Shown: positions 22,713 through 32,849, counted from the first letter of the stretch. The stretch is 34,217 bases of DNA from an uncultured Mycoplasma sp. (GCA_947642635.1 CANRTI010000012.1:1-34217); one strand, 5' to 3'. Numbers and translations: made by a program. Notes: generated from the sequence alone by a model not told the origin.

Positions 22713-23601
22713 AAGCTAACTGAAATGACCAAAGATTTTTAATTTGTGATTTAATATTATCAAAATCCCATAATTGAGAACTTCTTTTACGACTATTCGG
22801 ATCATTTATTTGTAAAAGACCATCTTTTATATTAGTTACTACAATATAGTGTCCATATCTTGTGAAATCTCCAGGCCCAACATTTAAAATGATTGGATGC
22901 CCATTATTGAGTTCACGGAATACAACATTTTTATCAAGTGGCAATTCTTTGGGAATTAATCCATAATGTTTACTTCCTTCTGACATTAAAGACCAACTTG
23001 TTCCTCCAGCAGTAGTATAATATTTTTGACTAACAGCATATTGAGCAATATCCACAGGAGTAGTATCATTTTTACCTGTTAAACCCGCTAAAATCATTGC
23101 TAGAGAAGTAGGTCCACAACCACTAATTGCAATCATTCCATCTCCATAAGCATTATAACCCCATTTCGCATCAAACTGAATTAATAAAGGATATACTCCT
23201 TTTTGAACTGTTCCTATATCATTTACTTTTTTTTCTGTTATTTTACCATTATAGTTAAGAGCAAAATCAATTATTTCCTCATTATAAACAACGCTTTCCA
23301 TTAACTGTTCAGGATAATTATCATAATTTTTTACAAACTTATTTAAGCGGCTGTCACTTTTAGCCCGATATTTTAATTTTTCTAAAATAGATAAACTTTC
23401 AAAGATACTCTCATCAATTATATCATTTTCTACAACATCATTTTGATTTTTATCATTGTTATTATTATTTTTATTTTCTTTCATAGTTGGAATTTCCAAT
23501 TTTTTATTTTTAAATACTTGATAACTAAAAATAATACCAAGTAATAATACTATTATAATTATACTAACAATCTTTCTATTTTTATTTTTTCTTTTTCTCA
23601 T
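22711..23601 (-). CDS. Membrane-anchored C39-like cysteine peptidase
   Basis: A 296-aa protein with an N-terminal membrane anchor (IVSIIIIVLLLGIIFSYQVF, about 11-30) followed by an Asn-rich linker, so the catalytic part is extracellular. The C-terminal peptidase_C39_2 domain has Q142, C162 in SGCGPTS, H251 in YGHYIVV and the N266-D267 pair in INDPNS. All look intact. There is no ABC transporter fused or adjacent, so it is not a bacteriocin exporter; members of this family are thought to act on extracellular peptides or wall material. It lies 90 bp downstream of the VanS-like kinase with its own AAAGGAAAG site, perhaps as a regulated target. Confidence 0.85.
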   Translation of the reverse strand: MRKRKNKNRKIVSIIIIVLLLGIIFSYQVFKNKKLEIPTMKENKNNNNNDKNQNDVVENDIIDESIFESLSILEKLKYRAKSDSRLNKFVKNYDNYPEQLMESVVYNEEIIDFALNYNGKITEKKVNDIGTVQKGVYPLLIQFDAKWGYNAYGDGMIAISGCGPTSLAMILAGLTGKNDTTPVDIAQYAVSQKYYTTAGGTSWSLMSEGSKHYGLIPKELPLDKNVVFRELNNGHPIILNVGPGDFTRYGHYIVVTNIKDGLLQINDPNSRKRSSQLWDFDNIKSQIKNLWSFQLA

Positions 23602-23691
23602 ACTATCTTTCCTTTCTTATATTATAACTTATAAGCTATGTCATATTTTGTCAAACTAAATATAAATTTCAATATTTTATAAATAATCAGT

Positions 23692-24807
23692 CTATTTAAT
23701 CGGTAATTCAATAAAAAACTTCATATCCTCATTATCACTTGTTACATATATTTTACCATTATGTAATTCAATTATTTCTTTAGAAATAGCTAACCCTAAA
23801 CCAATACCTCCAGTTTTGCTATTTCTAGCACTATCAGCCCGATAAAATTTTTCAAAAATTCTTTGCAATTTTTCCTCTGGTATTTTTTTTGCTTTATTAC
23901 TTATGATAATTTGAACATTATTTTCTAATTTATTCACTTCAATATTAATATCCGAACTAATACTATAATTAATTGCATTCTTAATTAAATTATCAAAAAC
24001 TCTAGCTAATCTATTAGAATCTCCTTCAATAAGTATTTTATCATCACTTTTAAAATTTATTTTTTTCTCATTATCTTTTAAAATCGGATAAAAATCATCA
24101 ATTATTTGTTCAAACATTAAATTTAAATTGATTTCTTCTTTATTTATTAAAATAGTTTCCGAATTAAATCTTGTTATTTCAAATAATTCATTTATTAAAT
24201 CTTCTAATTTATAAGACTTATCTAAAGCAATTTTAATATATTTTTCTGCTTGCTTTTTAGGCATATCTTTAATTTCATCTAGAATTGATAAATAGCCAAT
24301 CATTGAAGTTAAAGGAGTTTTTAAATCATGAGCTAGATAAACTACTAAATCATTTTTACGCTGTTCATTTTCTTTAGCCAACCGTTCATTTTTTTCAGAT
24401 TCTCTTTTTAAATGATTTAAACTTTTTTGAATTTCTTCTAATTCAGGCGGTAATTCAATAAATTCAACATTTTTATCAACTAATTGTTTTGAAGCTTCAG
24501 TTACAGAATTTATATAATAAAAAACATTTTTCAATAAATTGTATATTAAGATTAAATTACCAATTCCCCAAATAACACCAAAAATAATTATTATATTTGT
24601 ACTATTAAAGACACTGTCAAATATGCTAATAGCGTTATTATATTTTTCTTCAGATATATTGTATAACCATTGAAAATCTAATCTACTTATTACCTCAGCT
24701 GTGATAAAAAGAATTAAAGGTAAAATAACAGTCCAGAGTAAAATCCGGATAATAAAATTAATAAATGTATCTTTTAATAAATAATTTTTCTTTTGCTTAT
24801 TTTTCAA
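23692..24807 (-). CDS. VanS-like sensor histidine kinase
   Basis: A 371-aa membrane sensor kinase. Two membrane segments at about 16-40 and 71-95 flank a short external loop. The HAMP-like linker leads to the H-box LAHDLKTPLTSMIGYLSIL with phospho-acceptor H160. The ATPase has the N-box NLIKNAINYS, a G1-like segment (FEKFYRADSARNSKTGG) and GLGLAISKEI. It is close in style to VanS kinases of glycopeptide-sensing systems, but no vanHAX genes are present, so a cell-wall stress role is more likely. It overlaps the regulator gene by 11 bp. Confidence 0.92.
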   Translation of the reverse strand: MKNKQKKNYLLKDTFINFIIRILLWTVILPLILFITAEVISRLDFQWLYNISEEKYNNAISIFDSVFNSTNIIIIFGVIWGIGNLILIYNLLKNVFYYINSVTEASKQLVDKNVEFIELPPELEEIQKSLNHLKRESEKNERLAKENEQRKNDLVVYLAHDLKTPLTSMIGYLSILDEIKDMPKKQAEKYIKIALDKSYKLEDLINELFEITRFNSETILINKEEINLNLMFEQIIDDFYPILKDNEKKINFKSDDKILIEGDSNRLARVFDNLIKNAINYSISSDINIEVNKLENNVQIIISNKAKKIPEEKLQRIFEKFYRADSARNSKTGGIGLGLAISKEIIELHNGKIYVTSDNEDMKFFIELPIK

Positions 24808-25486
24808 TTTTATATCCTACTCCCCAAACGGTTTTAATAAATTTCGGATTTTTCCCAGTATCATTCATTTTTTCTCTTAAATGTCTAATATGAACCATAA
24901 TAGTATTATTATCTTTTTCAAAATATTTTTCTTGCCAAACTTGCATAAATAAATCTTCCGTTTTTACAACATTACCCAAGTTTTGACAAAGAACTAAAAG
25001 GATAGAGAATTCAATTGGTGTTAATTCTATTAACTTATCATTCAAATAAAATTCATGAGTATTATTGTTAATAATAATATTTCGAAATTCAATAATATTC
25101 TCTGTTTTATCTTTAGCTTGATTATATTTTTTATATCGTCTTAATTGAGCTTTAACTCTTGCAATTAATTCTAATGGTTGAAAAGGTTTCGTAATATAGT
25201 CATCTGCTCCAATAGTAAGACCACTTATTTTATCAATATCTTCTACTTTTGCTGTTGCAAATATGATTGGAAAATTATATTTTTCTCTTATTTTACTACA
25301 GAGTGAAAAACCATCAATATCTGGCATCATAACGTCTAAAATAGCTAAGTCAATATTTAGATTTGCAATGTCATCAAAAACATTTATACTACTATAATAT
25401 TTATAAACATTAAAATTTTCATTTTTTAAATAAATCTCTTCTAAATCAGCAATTTCTTTTTCATCATCCACAACTAAAATATTCAT
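24797..25486 (-). CDS. OmpR/VanR-type response regulator
   Basis: A 229-aa response regulator. The receiver domain has DDE at 7-9, phosphorylation site D51 (LAILDVMMPD) and K in TKPFQP near 101. The C-terminal winged-helix (about 130-229) ends in the usual KFIKTVWGVGYKIEK. ATG follows AGGTGA. It is the first kinase-pair gene, overlaps the kinase, and follows the hypothetical gene by only 14 bp, so the three form one operon. Targets are unknown; the C39 peptidase next to it is a candidate. Confidence 0.93.
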   Translation of the reverse strand: MNILVVDDEKEIADLEEIYLKNENFNVYKYYSSINVFDDIANLNIDLAILDVMMPDIDGFSLCSKIREKYNFPIIFATAKVEDIDKISGLTIGADDYITKPFQPLELIARVKAQLRRYKKYNQAKDKTENIIEFRNIIINNNTHEFYLNDKLIELTPIEFSILLVLCQNLGNVVKTEDLFMQVWQEKYFEKDNNTIMVHIRHLREKMNDTGKNPKFIKTVWGVGYKIEK

Positions 25487-25500
25487 AACTCACCTATCAA

Positions 25501-26013
25501 TTAATTAGGAATTAAATTATCCTCTGTTTGGTTTTCTTTCAATCTTTCAAATGCCCATTTTTTAGCTAAATAGTATCTATCATAAGCACCACCTAAAATG
25601 CTATATCTTTCATCATCTTTATCTGGAATAAACATATTTTCCAATAAATAATTATGTAAAAATTTTAAAGTTTCATCAATGTTTTTTCCAACTCTCTTTT
25701 TATAAGTAGCTTTATCAATATTATTCGGATTCCATTCTCTTGCATCACTCACATAGTAATAATAATTATCTCCAGGTAACATTTTAATTGAAATTGTTTT
25801 ACCATTTCTGATGTTTTGGGATAAAGTGATGGCATAATTATCAACACCACCGCCCCAAAGACACCAATTGTAATGTGATGCTAATAAATCAACTTCTTTT
25901 AAAAATTCCATATATTCAGAATGGCACAAAAATCGCCAATCCAATTCTGTATCTTTTTGCTTCCTTCCAATTTTATTTCGCCAGTCCCGATTATATAGAA
26001 CATCAGTATTCAC
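25501..26013 (-). CDS. Hypothetical protein leading the VanRS-like operon
   Basis: A 170-aa protein, Trp/Tyr-rich, with no signal peptide. Segments such as DWRFLCHSEYMEFLKEVDLLASHYNWCLWGGG (abridged) do not match a family I know. The start is uncertain: GTG at 26013 has an AAGTGA-like site at good spacing; GTG at 26022 would add three residues. It ends 14 bp before the response regulator and probably shares its promoter. The 146 bp between it and the divergent metallophosphoesterase (26023-26168) hold the two promoters and nothing else I can identify. Confidence 0.65.
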   Translation of the reverse strand: MNTDVLYNRDWRNKIGRKQKDTELDWRFLCHSEYMEFLKEVDLLASHYNWCLWGGGVDNYAITLSQNIRNGKTISIKMLPGDNYYYYVSDAREWNPNNIDKATYKKRVGKNIDETLKFLHNYLLENMFIPDKDDERYSILGGAYDRYYLAKKWAFERLKENQTEDNLIPN

Positions 26014-26168
26014 CAAAATCACTTCTTTCGTAAAATTATTATATCATAATCTTTTTTTTAATTCTCTTTGTTTTTAAAAAATTAATAATATCTTAAGAAA
26101 TAGAAATTAGAAAAAATACTTGAAATAATAATATTTTTTAATAAAATAGTGGAAAAATAGGTACAATT

Positions 26169-27016
26169 ATGAAATTTTATGTAAAGAAACATCATTTTGA
26201 TTATGCAAATTATCCGGATTTACGAATAGCACATATTTCAGATTTGCATTTTAATAGTAAAATTGAAAGAGATTTACTATTTGCAATTGTTAAAGAAATA
26301 AGTGAGAATAATCTACAAATGATTTGTTTTATAGGCGATTTAATTGATCAAGGAATACTAACTAATGATAAGTATGTTACAAAAGCAATTACTTTATGGC
26401 TAGGTTTATTAGGGAATATTGCTCATGTTTATATAATTAGAGGGAATCACGATTCTTTAACTAAAACGTCTAATGGTTGGCAATATTATAATACTGGTTC
26501 TTTTTTTGAAAATCTTCAAAATATTCCAAGCGTTACAGTTTTAAGAAATAGAGCTATTAAACAAGGTTCAATTTCTATTACAGGAATTGACACAGAAGAG
26601 CAAACTGAATTGTTTTATGAAAAAATAAAGAATCATTTAATAGTTTTAACAAACTTGTTAATCCTAAGTTAAAAAAACAAGTAGATTTTTTAGACCCAGA
26701 ATTATTAAATATTCTTCTTATACATTCAACTAGGAATAAATCACCAGAATTTTCAAATTTTAACATTATATTATCAGGTCATATGCATGATGGCACTTTA
26801 CCAAATTTTTTAGATAAATTAGTACCAGGAAATTATGGTTTAGTAGCTCCTATAGGGGGATTTTTTCCGAATAATGCTAGAGGAGTAGTGAATTATAATG
26901 AAAATTCTACAAATTTTATTGCATCTCCATTAGTAATATCAAGTGAATTATATCAAAACGCATTAATTAGAAAATTATATAAACCAGGTATTTCCTATAT
27001 TAATACCAGAAAATAA
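26169..27016 (+). pseudogene. Metallophosphoesterase broken by a one-base deletion
   Basis: A calcineurin-like phosphoesterase in two frames. Frame one (26169-26672) has HISDLHF, GDLID and GNHDS. The second frame continues IHSTRNKSPEF and SGHMHDG to a stop at 27016. Both halves are collinear with one ~282-aa protein of the YkuE/YaeI type. The frames swap by one missing base between 26630 and 26672, best placed at TTTAAT near 26636-26641, where one extra A would read NHLNSFNKL. Without the GHxH motif, the first half should lack metal-site residues. It is either a recent pseudogene or a base-call error. No long homopolymer is present to suggest slippage. Confidence 0.85.
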
Positions 27017-27021
27017 AAAGA

Positions 27022-27624
27022 TTAGCGATTTTTATTAACTTCTTCTAATTCAAAAACGCCAATTTCTTTAATTAAATTTACATTTAAAATTAATTCATTA
27101 TGCTTCGAAGGATAATTGTTTTCTGTTTCTCGCACTAATTGTTTTGGAGTAATTAATTTTGTAGCACCATTATAAGAATTGATTACCTTATCATCTATAA
27201 CCCCTATTGTGTAAATATTTTTCTTAGATGCGTCTTCTATTAAAGTGGCCCCATCTTTTGGTAATGCTCCAATTATTGCATCATAAGATATTGCGTATTC
27301 TATACCATAAGTCATTCCACAAAAAGAAACAATATTATTTTTTTCTGATAATGTTGCAAAAACTAAAGGCCCGCTTTTTTGTCTGCTAGCATATTTATTC
27401 CAAGATACAATAATATAATTACCACTATTTAATTCAAAGTCCCAAACTTTTTTTACTATTGGAGATAATAATTCTTCAATTATTTTTAAATTTTCTGTTG
27501 CTAAATGTTGTATTGTATAACAAATGTTATTTAAATCATTATCATCTAATAAATTTCTATAATATTTAATTAATGTATCACAAAGTTCAGTAATTTGATG
27601 TAATTTTAATTTCATAATACTCAT
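27022..27624 (-). CDS. Unrecognised protein paired with an XRE regulator
   Basis: A 200-aa soluble protein. ATG 27624 with GGTGA five bases before it is preferred; GTG at 27633 is in frame and would overlap the regulator gene. The N-terminal ~75 residues are helical (ITELCDTLIKYYRNLL…), and the rest looks like an α/β domain with FATLSEKNNIVSFCGMTYG and GALPKDGATLI. I do not recognise a family. Its tight coupling to an HTH gene resembles toxin-antitoxin or stress modules, but no toxin motif is visible. Confidence 0.7.
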   Translation of the reverse strand: MSIMKLKLHQITELCDTLIKYYRNLLDDNDLNNICYTIQHLATENLKIIEELLSPIVKKVWDFELNSGNYIIVSWNKYASRQKSGPLVFATLSEKNNIVSFCGMTYGIEYAISYDAIIGALPKDGATLIEDASKKNIYTIGVIDDKVINSYNGATKLITPKQLVRETENNYPSKHNELILNVNLIKEIGVFELEEVNKNR

Positions 27625-27629
27625 GTAAT

Positions 27630-27872
27630 TCACCCATTTACTGTATTTTTGGTGCTAGAAGTTTGAATATCCATAAATAATTTATATGGAGAAATTTTAA
27701 ATATAATAGCTAATTTCTCAATCTTTGAAAGAGATAAGCATTGCTTTCCACATTCAATTCTACTTAAATATTTTGGACTTATTCCTAGCTTTTCAGCTAA
27801 ACGCTCTTGAGATAAATTATTTAAATTTCTATAATAATTAATATTTTTACCTAGAATTTTAGCTAATTCCAT
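27630..27872 (-). CDS. XRE-family transcriptional regulator
   Basis: An 80-aa protein that is almost only a HTH_3 domain: LAKILGKNINYYRNLNNLSQERLAEKLGISPKYLSRIECG (abridged), with the Q-x-x-L-A and S-x-x-Y-L-S-R-I-E pattern of the XRE family. ATG after GGTGGTGA. It should repress its own operon with the downstream unknown gene. The 299 bp up to the surface-protein gene (27873-28171) hold its promoter region and otherwise only AT-rich sequence. Confidence 0.9.
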   Translation of the reverse strand: MELAKILGKNINYYRNLNNLSQERLAEKLGISPKYLSRIECGKQCLSLSKIEKLAIIFKISPYKLFMDIQTSSTKNTVNG

Positions 27873-28162
27873 CTCAAATCACCACCATTTTTATTATGAT
27901 ACGATTTTCTGATTTAATTCACTACTACCTTAAAAGTAGAAAATAAAAGTGTTTGAAGATATAAATTATAAATTATAAGGTAATTTTAAAGTTATGTTTA
28001 TATTCAAAGTATATAATAACATTTCCAAATTAGTTGATTTAATTAATTAAGAGTTAATAGTTAAAAATAATACTCTATAAGTGTAAAGATAATAGTAAAA
28101 AATAGTATTTTATTTTTAATTTAAAAGAATAAACTTTGCAATAATATCAGTTTTTATTCAAT

Positions 28163-28185
28163 AAAAAAAGACTATTGATATAGTC
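28163..28185 (-). terminator. Terminator of the surface-protein gene
   Basis: On the minus strand, GACTAT-ATCA-ATAGTC is followed by seven T. The stem includes the TAG stop of the gene. Confidence 0.85.
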
Positions 28186-31100
28186 CGTCAAACACTTTAT
28201 CATGAGTCTCTTTTTTATTTTTATAATTTTTGTAACCAATAACAATTAATAACATAAGTATACTAATAACTATTCCTGATAATAAAACGTGTTGATAATT
28301 TTCAATTGTATTTAATTCATTCGAAACATTTACATTACTTTGATTATCGCTATTTTTATCATATGGATCTTTGATAATATTATTTTCTGAATCTTCTACA
28401 ACATCTGATTCATTTAATTCGCTATTATTAATATCATTATCTATACTATTATTTACATCATCATTAATATTACTATTATTACTATTGGCATTACCACTAT
28501 TTATTCCATTATTTGGTTTATTTGGCACATTAGGTCTTATACTTGGTACACTATTTTCAAAAATATTTTCATCATTATTGTTATTATCATTATTTGGCTT
28601 TTCTGGATTCTCAAGGTTGCTATCATCAGGATTATTTGGATTATCCGGTTTACCATCGTCTGGTTTACTTGGTTTATCTGGGTTTTCCGGTTTATTTTCA
28701 TCATCATTATTTTCGTCTTTAAATGAATCTATTGTAGCGATTAATTTTCCAACATTTCCTAATGAATCATAAAATATTATTTCATAATTTCCATTTTTTG
28801 TATATTCGTAAATGCCATTTCCTTCTTTAAAAGTAATTTCTTTACTTGGATTTATTACTGATACAATTACTTTATCTTTTTGTTTTTCATATTTTAATTC
28901 AGCAGTAGGAGCAACTTTATCAATCCAATCAACCTTTGCAGTTATGCTTCCGGTATTTCCAGCCGCATCTCGGAATTCGAAAGTAAACTCCCCATTTTTC
29001 GTAAACACATAATTTGTTTTTTTGTTGTTATTTGTTACAGTTACATTTTCTTCGTCAAATGATATACTTGCTGTTACATTTTTATTTGTTAATGAAGTTA
29101 TATCGTACTCAATTGTTGCTTTTGGAGCTTTGGTATCAATCCAATCAACTTTTGCTGTTGCTGATCCTTTATTTCCAGCTGCATCAACAAACTCAAATGT
29201 AAACTCTCCATTTGAAAGAAATTCATAAGTAAATGGATTTACATTTGTAATATAATTTCCGTTTGTATCCCAAACATCCCCATTTTCATCGGCTTTTAAG
29301 CCAGGAATCATTACTCCATCAATATTATAAATATTTCCATCTTCATCAACAGTGTAATCTCCATTATTTGTTACAGTAACTTTTTCACTTGGTTTCAAAG
29401 TAGCAGTTACTGAATGATTAGTTGCCGAATTAGGTGAATATTCAATTAGAGCTGTAGGAGCATTTCTATCAATCCAATCAACTTTTGCTACTGCAGAACC
29501 TTCTAAACCTGTTTCCTTATCAACAAATCTAAATGTAAATTCCCCATTTTCAGTAAATGTATGTGTGTCTCCACCTTCACTCAATATCTCATAGTTAGCT
29601 GAACTTATATTTAAAAGTCTTGCTACAACGTTTTCTTGAGTTGATTCAGTAGTGCTATATCCTATGCCAGCCGTAGGTCGTGGATTTTTTGTTAGATCTT
29701 GGAAAATGTTAAATGCTCTGGCAGCAAACCAATTTCCATTTGTTCTGTCAGCTACTATTTTAATATATTGTACTTCTTTTGGGTTATTTACTTCGAACTT
29801 TTGAGTAAGATTGATAGCTTCTTCAATAGTATTTGCTTGTGAAGAATAAGTTATACCTTTTCTTTGGGATAATATTTCCCAATTTTCACCGTCGATACTC
29901 CCCCAAATAGTACCATCATTTATTCTACCATTTCCACCACCAGCAGGAACAAATTCTACTGCTGAAACAAATCGTGGTTTATCTAATTTTATTGTTACAA
30001 ATCTTTCTGTATCGCTACCATTCCATGCACTATGATATCGAGTATTATAATTACCATCAATTGCATAAGTAGCTGCACCACTATTACTTGTTGCTTCAGT
30101 AGATACTGCTTCTATGCTTAAATGTGATACAGGTACATATTTTCTAGTATCAGGTTGATTATCTGGCGTAAATGTATAAGTTGCTGAATCACTTGCTAAT
30201 TGGGTTCCGGTAGCACCTCTTCTAACATATAGCGTTTTATTCCCGGTATTATCTGGAGAAGAGGTTCTATAAGATGTCCAAGAATCATTTTCGTTATTAC
30301 GCCATTCATAAGTTAAATCTACACCAACAACTCTATTTTCTAAATCGTTAGCAAATAAAATACTATTTAATGATCCTTTAGTAATATCAATAGTAAATCT
30401 ATAGTCAGTTAGTCCCATAAATTTAAAAACTATATCATTTTCAGCAGTGATTTTAGCTATTTCAGCATTTGTTAATTCTAAAGAATCATCATTTACAAAT
30501 TCTGTAAAAGTTGTTCCACCATCTAAACTATATGCCCATGCAAATTGGTACAAAGGATTCTTAATAATTTTGCCAGCATTCTCTCCATCGAATGAGAATG
30601 ACATAGGATCTGGTTGAGCTTTATTTAATAATTGTCTTGCATGAGTTCTAACCGCATCACCTTGAATTGTTTCGTTTGCTGTTGCAACGACTGCTTTTTC
30701 TAATGCTGCCTTTTCAAGTCTATCTATATGTAATTTTTCACTACCTTCTAAATAAGGTCTTATAACATTTATTAAGTCATACATTGCAACTGGATAATAA
30801 GTATATGCTTCAATTATTTTATTTGCTAAAGCATACCAATCACTAGAAGTAATTGTACCACCTTCGTTTTGAACACTCATATTTTTATAAATATTTATTA
30901 TATTATCATAAGTATCTAAATTTAGATTATTAACTTCTAAAGATTTAAAATAAGTTTCAAGTTTTTTATTATTATCTGTATAAGAATTAGATATTAAGTT
31001 TAAATATAATGATTTTTTGTAATCTTCATATCTATTTAAGTTAGCTTGTCCTAAATATAAATATCCAGTACTTGAAGCTATTTTACTACCACTAATTTTT

Positions 31101-32755
31101 TTATCTGTAAAATATTTATTGTTCCAATTAAATAAGTAACGATATGGATTTGCTCCACCCCAAGTACTTCCAGCACCACTCCAGTTACCGTATCTTGGTG
31201 ACCAATAACCATTACCATTAGTATCTTGATAGTATTGGATGTATAATTCGTGACCTACTTGATAAGCCCCAGTTGCAGGAACACCATTAACACGATACAT
31301 ACTTTGACCTACACGAGAAGCATTCCAACAAATACCACCATTAGCAAACACCATCCAATATCTTGGAATTTTAACACCATTTATTAAACCATAGGGAACA
31401 CCATATTTACTTAAATAAAATTGGTTATCATATTTTTCTCTATTTTCTTCGGAATAATATTTATCTTGAGTATATACAGGAGATACATAACCTATCATAT
31501 AGAAACTGACACTTTGTTTTTCGTATGTAAATCCATTAAGCCAAACAAGATCACCATTACTTGTTCCATCTTGCATTACCATTCGCATTAATTCTACATG
31601 ATAATCTTTAAACCAATTATTATCAATAAATTCCCCTTGTAAATCATTAGTTTTAACTATTTTTAATTTATTGTTATCAAATAAATTTTTCATGATTTCA
31701 AAACGTTCTAAATAATCATATGTAGGAGATGGAAAGCCGAATGAAAGCGGTGATATAATTCTGTCAGTAGAGTATCCTGCTGCTAAAGCAATTATCATTT
31801 TTTCATAAACATAACCATTTTTGGTATTTAATTCATTTTGATATTTGTGATAAACATCAGAAATGACAGTTAAAAATTTTGGAGTATCTGTAATTTCACC
31901 AACTTCAATGACTTCTTCTATTCTTCTATTATCACTCAAAATCCAATCTAGTGTTTCACCAATTTTAGAATCTATATCTGTAATATATTGAATATTCCAA
32001 TATCCCAATTTTTTTACTAATTCTCTTTCAAGTATAAGTCGATAATTATTTTTATAATTGTCTTCAGAATTATTAGCGTTTAAAATATTGTCATAATAAT
32101 CTAATTTTTGAATTTTAGTATAATTCCCTGTATCACTTAAGGTAAAATCTTTTGTAACTAAACGAGCATCTGCTATTGTGCCATGATCTGCAGCATTTGA
32201 GCCGTTTGGATCAACATAAATACAAAGATATTTATATCCTGAAACATCTAAATCAACCTCAAGAGCTTCAGTTACACCTGTCATAACATCTGTTTTATCT
32301 ATTAATCTATCCCAAGTCTTGCCATCTTTAGATGCTGTAATTCTAAACCAAATACTACCATTAGTTCCTCTTGCTGCATCAACCCCAAGTTTAGCAATAA
32401 ATCTTGGAAATTGTGTGGAATATTCAGATATATCAAAAGTCACTTGTCCTTTTGCATGAATCCCAAGACCTTTTGCAAATAATCTTTTTTCACCATTGAT
32501 TATAAGACTTAAAATTCCTCCATCTTGGTTTTTATCTTTTTGAATTTCGTGTCCACCCCAACCATTATAAGACCAATTATTTTCAGTAATATAATTTAGG
32601 TCAGATAAATATAGATAGTTTTTTGTTAAGTCTATATTTGCTGCTAACTTTGTTGGCTCTTGATATGAATTTCTAGGATAGAATATGCCAGCTACTAAAG
32701 TTAAAATTGCTATTCCTATTAATAAATAACTATATTTTTTCTTGTTATTATTCAT
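28172..32755 (-). CDS. Large multidomain surface protein (NPCBM, transglutaminase-like, F5/8C, Ig-like repeats)
   Basis: A 1527-aa exported protein. The signal or N-terminal anchor is at about 9-25. About 45-205 is an NPCBM-type carbohydrate-binding domain (LFAKGLGIHAKGQVTFDIS, abridged). About 330-620 contains GGICWNASR (C near 476) and VGHELYI (H near 502), a Cys-His arrangement like transglutaminase-like peptidase folds; activity is inferred only. About 870-1010 is an F5/8 type C (discoidin) domain (AIDGNYNTRYHSAW). Three or four Ig-like repeats follow, each ending 'GEFTFEF-DAAGN-GSATAKVDWID'. Then a Pro/Asn/Asp-rich spacer and a C-terminal membrane helix (HVLLSGIVISILMLLIVIGY) with a basic tail. 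No LPxTG motif. It probably binds and processes host glycoproteins or mucin at the cell surface. GGGAGG before ATG. Confidence 0.88.
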   Translation of the reverse strand: MNNNKKKYSYLLIGIAILTLVAGIFYPRNSYQEPTKLAANIDLTKNYLYLSDLNYITENNWSYNGWGGHEIQKDKNQDGGILSLIINGEKRLFAKGLGIHAKGQVTFDISEYSTQFPRFIAKLGVDAARGTNGSIWFRITASKDGKTWDRLIDKTDVMTGVTEALEVDLDVSGYKYLCIYVDPNGSNAADHGTIADARLVTKDFTLSDTGNYTKIQKLDYYDNILNANNSEDNYKNNYRLILERELVKKLGYWNIQYITDIDSKIGETLDWILSDNRRIEEVIEVGEITDTPKFLTVISDVYHKYQNELNTKNGYVYEKMIIALAAGYSTDRIISPLSFGFPSPTYDYLERFEIMKNLFDNNKLKIVKTNDLQGEFIDNNWFKDYHVELMRMVMQDGTSNGDLVWLNGFTYEKQSVSFYMIGYVSPVYTQDKYYSEENREKYDNQFYLSKYGVPYGLINGVKIPRYWMVFANGGICWNASRVGQSMYRVNGVPATGAYQVGHELYIQYYQDTNGNGYWSPRYGNWSGAGSTWGGANPYRYLFNWNNKYFTDKKISGSKIASSTGYLYLGQANLNRYEDYKKSLYLNLISNSYTDNNKKLETYFKSLEVNNLNLDTYDNIINIYKNMSVQNEGGTITSSDWYALANKIIEAYTYYPVAMYDLINVIRPYLEGSEKLHIDRLEKAALEKAVVATANETIQGDAVRTHARQLLNKAQPDPMSFSFDGENAGKIIKNPLYQFAWAYSLDGGTTFTEFVNDDSLELTNAEIAKITAENDIVFKFMGLTDYRFTIDITKGSLNSILFANDLENRVVGVDLTYEWRNNENDSWTSYRTSSPDNTGNKTLYVRRGATGTQLASDSATYTFTPDNQPDTRKYVPVSHLSIEAVSTEATSNSGAATYAIDGNYNTRYHSAWNGSDTERFVTIKLDKPRFVSAVEFVPAGGGNGRINDGTIWGSIDGENWEILSQRKGITYSSQANTIEEAINLTQKFEVNNPKEVQYIKIVADRTNGNWFAARAFNIFQDLTKNPRPTAGIGYSTTESTQENVVARLLNISSANYEILSEGGDTHTFTENGEFTFRFVDKETGLEGSAVAKVDWIDRNAPTALIEYSPNSATNHSVTATLKPSEKVTVTNNGDYTVDEDGNIYNIDGVMIPGLKADENGDVWDTNGNYITNVNPFTYEFLSNGEFTFEFVDAAGNKGSATAKVDWIDTKAPKATIEYDITSLTNKNVTASISFDEENVTVTNNNKKTNYVFTKNGEFTFEFRDAAGNTGSITAKVDWIDKVAPTAELKYEKQKDKVIVSVINPSKEITFKEGNGIYEYTKNGNYEIIFYDSLGNVGKLIATIDSFKDENNDDENKPENPDKPSKPDDGKPDNPNNPDDSNLENPEKPNNDNNNNDENIFENSVPSIRPNVPNKPNNGINSGNANSNNSNINDDVNNSIDNDINNSELNESDVVEDSENNIIKDPYDKNSDNQSNVNVSNELNTIENYQHVLLSGIVISILMLLIVIGYKNYKNKKETHDKVFDGLYQ

Positions 32756-32786
32756 AATATTTTTCCTCCCTTTTTTCTTGCAATTT

Positions 32787-32814
32787 ATTATAATACAAAC
32801 TTTTTATTTATCAA
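32787..32814 (-). promoter_or_regulatory. Promoter of the surface-protein gene
   Basis: On the minus strand, TTGATA (32814-32809) and TATAAT (32792-32787) are 16 bp apart, 32 bp before the start codon. Confidence 0.7.
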
Positions 32815-32849
32815 GCCCTAAAATCATTTTAACAAATGTCTATCAATGT

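Noticed and set aside
23692-25486. Vancomycin-resistance locus
   Set aside because: Only the VanR/VanS-like regulator pair is present; there is no vanH, vanA/B ligase, vanX or vanY homologue in the window.
28371-29228. Plus-strand open frames rich in Leu/Ser opposite the surface-protein gene
   Set aside because: They mirror the Asn/Asp/Pro-rich spacer and the Ig repeats of the minus-strand gene, have no ribosome-binding sites and show no domain.
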